Positions 59,111-64,000 of a stretch of DNA of 64,000 nt are shown one piece after another; position 1 is the first letter of the stretch, and every line of letters begins with the position of its first letter. This DNA comes from Macrotrachela quadricornifera. Its lineage: Eukaryota > Rotifera > Eurotatoria > Philodinida > Philodinidae. Position numbers and translations under genes: made by a program. The notes below the pieces were generated by a model. It ran no database searches and was not told the DNA's origin. It saw only the letters and a program-made list of their open reading frames with translations. The stretch covers positions 369,204 through 433,203 of the forward strand of contig JAJEKB010020526.1 of assembly GCA_022393335.1 (NCBI GenBank), in the 5' to 3' direction.

Positions 59111-60130
59111 ACACACCAAAATTTTTCAATAAATGATTAGATGAGAATTTTACAAAAATGTTGAAAGTTTTCAGAACTTTTTAGCGAATGTTAAGCAACT
59201 ATAATGTTCAGAAACAAAAATGGAATGAATTTTTGCTTAGAATTGTTGAGGTTCTGCCAGTTTTTTATGATATTTAGGAAAACGTCGAACGAATTCTTAA
59301 AAGTTTTTCGAAGCCAGCATGCTTTTAATATTGTTTTTTTTCTCAATGATATCTCATGGGAGGAGCGTTCAATATGGGAAATGATTGTTTTAACCGAATA
59401 AATCTAATACATCTAACTTTTTTGTTCTGTAAGATCCGATAGAATTCCAAACACAATTTATATGTTCCCATTTGCTGGGATATCCCTTCCAAGGAACATT
59501 CGGTTTTAGCTGCTTGATCTATAAAAAAAAATCCTGGGTGATTTTTGCTGATAGATTGACAATATACGAAGCGATATCACATAGAAAGATCGGAGTTTAC
59601 ATCGTATTTATGAATAGACAAAATTTTCAAAAAAAATGACCAGTTTCAAAAAGTCTATCGTTCCATCTGCCAGTCACTTGTGAAAAATTTGTTTCTCTTT
59701 ATAACCTATAAAACCCCCTTAGTTCAGGAAAGTTCTAGTTTTATGTACAAGGTCTTATTGCGTTTTTTTATTGTACTTATCGTAATGTCTCCCGAAAAAG
59801 TCATTCGGCTTTAAAGAGTTAAATTCTTAACCATATTATTTTTATGGTTTCGTGATAGAATACTCCAATAATTACTAAACAGTTGATAAAAATCCTTTCT
59901 TTTCACACTAAACTTAACCTTTCATTACTATTCTGAAATGAACGTTTACGTGCCTCTTGCTCAAGAATATTTCTTTAAATGTAAAAACTAATAGAAAAAT
60001 TGTGAGCACATAATTAATCCTTCCAGTTTATTATTTGGTTCTATGACAATGTTACTAAAACTAGATTTTTCTTTTTCTACATGGTGTATTCTACATATTG
60101 TTTCATCGAATATGAACCACATCGGGTACC
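59111..60130. other. No supported gene
   Basis: Unique-looking AT-rich DNA. The ORF at 59,204-59,401 has no motif. Confidence 0.45.
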
Positions 60131-60705
60131 CAAGGAGGAATGAGCCTCTCAATCTTTTAATGATATTTCTGTTAACATTCATTTGTTCAGGCTTAGTTTT
60201 TCTTGAAAGTTTCGTCTCAACATGCTCTATGATACGACACAGTTTTCATTTGTCTGAAAAACATCCATTATTTCTTATAACATGCTTCGAATAAAACATC
60301 AATGCTGAACAATTTTCTAAAGAAAACCATTTTGATCGAAGTTAATTTTAGAAAATGATGAACTTCACTTACATGAATAAGAATACGTCATTTAAAACAG
60401 TCTAAAGAGGCAAGTTTTTAAGAACGAAATAAAGTCTGCATAGATAAGTAATGAGAAATATGTTCGTAAAATACAGGTGAAGTATATTACATTTAAAATA
60501 ATCAAAACGTAGTTTTACAAAAATGTTCGTCATACAACAGGTGTTTTGAACCTTGTTTTAGAAAATGATAGATATTATTCAAAACAAATGAAAATGACAT
60601 CATGTCATAAAGCATTTCAAGATAAATCTCTAAAAAACACTAGACTTGAATGAATGAATATTAAGAAAACGCCATAAAAAGATTGAGAGGCCTATTTCTC
60701 CTGCA
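60131..60705. repeat. Inverted repeat immediately upstream of the Cys-rich gene
   Basis: The left arm (60,131-60,290) and right arm (60,540-60,705) are diverged reverse complements (landmarks GAGCCTCTCAATCTTTT / AAAAGATTGAGAGGCC and TTTTCATTTGT / ACAAATGAAAA). The right arm ends 47 bp before the ATG of the gene at 60,752, so the element contributes the proximal promoter region. ORFs at 59,988 and 60,043 overlap the left arm and are probably spurious. Confidence 0.6.
60673..60681 (+). promoter_or_regulatory. TATA-like box of the Cys-rich gene
   Basis: CATAAAAAG lies about 75 bases upstream of the ATG at 60,752, inside the right arm of the inverted repeat. It suggests transcription starting near 60,705. 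Weak evidence by itself. Confidence 0.3.
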
Positions 60706-60751
60706 ACATTTGATATAATTTGCTGCTACAGGCAATTTTAGAAAAAGCAGC

Positions 60752-61015
60752 ATGTATCGACATATGTTTATTCTCTTAATCCTCGTGTTTATCATCTATG
60801 CTTCAAATAAAGTTACAGCAGCGGGTGCTAAGTGTACGTGTCAATGCTGCATTGGCAGATCGTGTATATCTGTGAAACAACCGTCGTTCGACGTCGATAT
60901 CTGCACTTCTTGTACAGGTCAGATATGCACCAAAGTATACCCAGCTGCCTGTCCAGGTGCAACAACATTCGGTGAGACAATTGCGTCTTGTGTCTCTTAC
61001 CCAACAAAAACATAA
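60752..61015 (+). CDS. Small secreted 10-cysteine protein
   Basis: 87 residues in one exon. Residues 1-24 form a clear signal peptide (MYRHMFILLILVFIIYAS, then a small-residue cleavage region ending VTAAG). The mature part of about 60 residues has ten cysteines in the order CTCQCC, SC, DIC, TSC, QIC, AAC and ASC, an even number compatible with five disulfides, with no transmembrane segment. Similar short Cys-rich secreted proteins exist in rotifers and nematodes, but I cannot name a family or function, so roles in defence, cuticle or digestion remain open. A GTGAG near 60,971 could serve as a donor but splicing is not needed. A distant, broken relative lies at 51,990-52,232 plus 54,525-54,577. 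An AATAAA follows at 61,067. Confidence 0.72.
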   Translation: MYRHMFILLILVFIIYASNKVTAAGAKCTCQCCIGRSCISVKQPSFDVDICTSCTGQICTKVYPAACPGATTFGETIASCVSYPTKT

Positions 61016-61066
61016 CGAACTACCGTTAAAACAACTACGTCATTTGCGGACACAACTTTATCATTT

Positions 61067-61072
61067 AATAAA
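61067..61072 (+). terminator. Polyadenylation signal of the Cys-rich gene
   Basis: AATAAA lies 51 bases after the stop codon ending at 61,015. Consistent with a short 3' UTR. Confidence 0.45.
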
Positions 61073-63749
61073 TCGACAAGCATCATTTTACTTAGCGATA
61101 GCCTTTAGATTCGCTTCTTAATCTGAAAAATTCAATCATGGACGCTTTTTTTAATGTGACATTGTATTAGCTGTGATATTGGTGCATACTTTTCTTGCTT
61201 TGTCATCCTCTTATCGAAATCTTTATGTGTCGTGCAAATTTATGTCAATAAAAAGAATAACTATTCCTTTGCTCTCTTTAATCAATACTGTGACATTCAT
61301 TTCATGTTTGCATCTTCACAATCAATACAAGCCAATATACTGCTTATTGTCTATTTAGGAACCTTTATAAACTCAACAACTTATTGACGGACACGCAATT
61401 TTTATTTCTACGTGTTCTTTAGATATTATGTTTGCTAGCACTTATCAAATGTCTTTTAATTTCAATAACGGAAAGATTTTCCATTTAAGTTCCACTATGA
61501 AGTAGCGAGATGGATGTTTAGCATAAGTTTAGATGTAAAAAATAGAAGAACATCTATTCTAGAATATCAGGTCACGATGTTCATTACAGAATACATGACT
61601 CAGAATATCCTTTCGGACAGTAGTAAGTGCACCATTCGACTCTCTCAAAAAACATTATTTTCTTTTATTCTATTTATTCACTCGTCAAATTCATACGGAT
61701 GCTAGAGACTGCGAAAGTGTGGGAAGTATATATATATATCAGAGATGAGCGCAGATCAGTACATTTTTGTAGTCCTTGTGTCCTAGTCTGTCCTGAAAAC
61801 AGGGAAAAAGTGAAACTTCCTTTGTTTTGAAGGCAGGGGAAAAGGAAAACTTTTCTCTGTCTAGCCGTCCACTAGGACAGATATCCACAGGATGTCAGGA
61901 CAATACAGGATAGCAAAAGTTGGTTATGTATTCGATCTTATCAATGTACAATATTTATTTGAGTATAATTATTTTCCTTCTTTGTGCACCTTCTTTGCTT
62001 GTCTAATCTATATCGAAATACTAATTTCTTCGTACTTCTCTGTAGAGAGAGATCAACAAAGAAAATGAATAAGCGATATATAATGAGAGGTCACCTGGTC
62101 GAGGGATAGATGCAATGTAATTTTTTGCAATAATATCTACTATCATAAAATACTTCCGATAGATGTTAAGAAAATATGTGTTCTAACATATATAGAAAAG
62201 GAACATTAATTCCACTATTGGTCGAAATAAAGCGAGCAAAAGTTATTTGTGGATTAATGTTAAGCCATCGTTGCTTTTTCTCCCATCCTATCTAATAATT
62301 CTTTGTCTTATGCTGCCGCGATTCATTTTCACATAGTAAAATCGTAAAAAACAATACTTTACAATTTTATTTAAAATGTAAATGGTTTCGTTCTAAAATT
62401 TTTACGAGACTTTTTCCTATCATGCAACATTTGAAAAAAGGTTTTGAAGGAAAAGGCTCTTCTCGCGAACACCATCAAGAACCTTTCAAGATTTCACAAA
62501 TCTAAAAGATTGTTCTTCAAGACTGTTGACGCATTCGGTCGCTTTCGACATCTGCAAAACCTTTGGAATGGAGAGAAGCCGTAAAGAATTTAAATTTTTT
62601 ACAAAGCGATTCTTCGTACTATAAGACTGAATGATTATTTTTGCTATGAATATGATGAATATTTTGACGACAAAGATCGAACAGTCTTTCTTTCCAGTAA
62701 TTATGATCAGATAGCTAAAGTTAATGTGGCTATATACCCCATAGTTATGGGAGACAATAATCACAGTTATTATGTTCATTTGTGCCACATTAACGCGATG
62801 ATTTTGGAGTCGAAGCACAGTTTGAGAAAGCGGACTCAGGTAAATTTTGGTTTTCATGCATTACTCTATTTTCCTTAATTATTCTCTCGTTAGCTAGGCC
62901 ACATCCGTATGATTTGTAATACAACTCATTCTTACTCAGTTTGCTGAAACTAAATCAGTGTCCAAATCAAGACTCTCGGTTTTGTGGATCAGTAGTCTAA
63001 GTTTGACTAATCAACAAAGTTCAGACTTGATACATGTGTAATTTGTCATTCCTAATCTACTAGTAATGAATTTGTTGATACTCTCATGATTCAACATTTC
63101 ATCTGTTACCCTTCCATTCTACAGGACAGTCGGGATTGTGCTGAAATTTCTTCGCATTGTGACTAAGGCATTTGGATTTATTCAAAAATTTTTCGGCACA
63201 GTATACTCGAGATTTGGGACATAAAAATATTTGTCCCACAGCTTTTTACTATTGATCCGATAAGTATGCACGAGAAATCGTAAAAGTTATTACTCAAGTC
63301 ACTCATAGTGCGAAGCATATTTTTTACTTTTATGATATTTTGAATAATGAAAAACGTCAAATATGAAATATGCGTCACTTACATTAACTGGTGGATCGAA
63401 AGTTTTAGCACAAAATGTTTACTCATTTTTTGCCTATTTGAAAATATTTCAGACGAGCTAAAATCTATGGATTAGAACCAGAATTTTGTGTTCTTTCTGG
63501 ATTTGGGCTTAGAAATTTTGTATCTGTTTTGTTCAAAAGTAGGGAAGAAACCTTTGAAAGACCTGAACAAGTTGTTTGCGCGGAAAATTTTTTCGCAATT
63601 TTTTTATATTTTAACCATGGAGATTTGAAACTAAAAGTTGGAGCCTTTATTACTCTATGATCTGATAGAACAAAATCTGCCCTACAAAATGTAATATTTT
63701 AATCTTTTTTGTCTTTAGCAAACACATCTCAATTTTCGTTTTTCCTATA
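61073..63749. other. No supported gene
   Basis: No convincing coding region. The minus ORF at 62,486-62,857 (123 codons) is the longest, but it has no motif and spans a short inverted repeat (AATGTGGC / GCCACATT). A CCTGT/ACAGG-rich imperfect palindrome occurs at 61,770-61,915. AAAGGTTTTG/CAAAACCTTT motifs at 62,390-62,620 recall the CACTA-like family. Confidence 0.4.
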
Positions 63750-64000
63750 CACTCTAAAAAAATAGGAACTTTGCTGAACCCCCAAAAAAGGTTCGGTAGA
63801 TGACAAAAAGCTTGCAAATGTGTTCAAAGTTTCAAAAAAAGAATAAAAAAATACACGGAACCTTTAAAGGATCTGACCGTGTGCCCAGGTGAAGATCCTT
63901 GTTTCTCCGAAACCTTTTTAAGTTCCGTCGACCAAAAAATAGGTTTTATAGGAAAATAACGGGTGCGGCAGAATGAATGGCGGTCTCCGTATTTTGACTA
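63750..64000 (+). mobile_element. CACTA-like element, left end, runs off the window
   Basis: Begins CACTCTAAAAAAATAGGAAC then TTTGCTGAACC, nearly the same as the MITE at 57,477. Further GGTTCGGTAG and GAAACCTTTTT motifs follow. The other end lies beyond 64,000. Confidence 0.6.

Noticed and set aside
62486..62857. A 123-codon minus-strand ORF.
   Set aside because: No motif, biased composition and an inverted repeat inside it. Nothing supports translation.

Overview
The window looks like nuclear DNA of a small invertebrate, most probably a bdelloid rotifer (Rotaria- or Adineta-like). This is an inference from three things seen in the sequence: AT-rich DNA, a polycystin-1 family gene cut by many 46-63 nt introns, and secreted NHL beta-propeller exons of a kind I associate with bdelloids. 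There are no operons and no bacterial signals.

Layout. (a) 1-39,850 can be read as one gene on the + strand. It has a signal-peptide exon (312-372), a very long first intron packed with transposons, an 885-nt NHL propeller exon (A, 20,612-21,496), two small linker exons, a second 885-nt NHL exon (B, 27,403-28,287), another linker exon, and a compact 24-exon polycystin-1 block (31,515-39,782) encoding REJ region, GPS, PLAT and an ion-channel domain. All seven upstream blocks meet at phase-1 splice junctions, so they could be joined or skipped without loss of frame. Whether the far-upstream exons really belong to the polycystin transcript needs cDNA. (b) 373-20,611 holds foldback/MITE elements, a dead LINE split by a 3.3-kb hAT-like element with perfect 8-bp target duplications, an element full of AAACGCGTTT motifs, and an element with GC-rich ends enclosing a roughly 300-bp tandem array. 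(c) 39,850-51,000 is repeat country: a hAT remnant, a hAT element nested inside another hAT (each with a perfect 8-bp target duplication), and long arrays of degenerate minisatellites bounded by CACTA-like ends. (d) 51,000-54,600 contains the remains of a secreted Cys-rich protein gene, split in its signal peptide by a 2.3-kb foldback element. (e) 55,000-64,000 contains more elements and one intact small gene for a secreted 10-cysteine protein (60,752-61,015) next to an inverted repeat.

The most interesting observation is the pair of NHL exons. They are about 86% identical in protein, yet the replaced residues fall at equivalent positions in successive propeller blades (the loop after each D and the residues before each P-x-G strand). 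That is the pattern expected of a ligand-binding surface that diversifies on a fixed scaffold, attached to what is probably a polycystin-type receptor channel.
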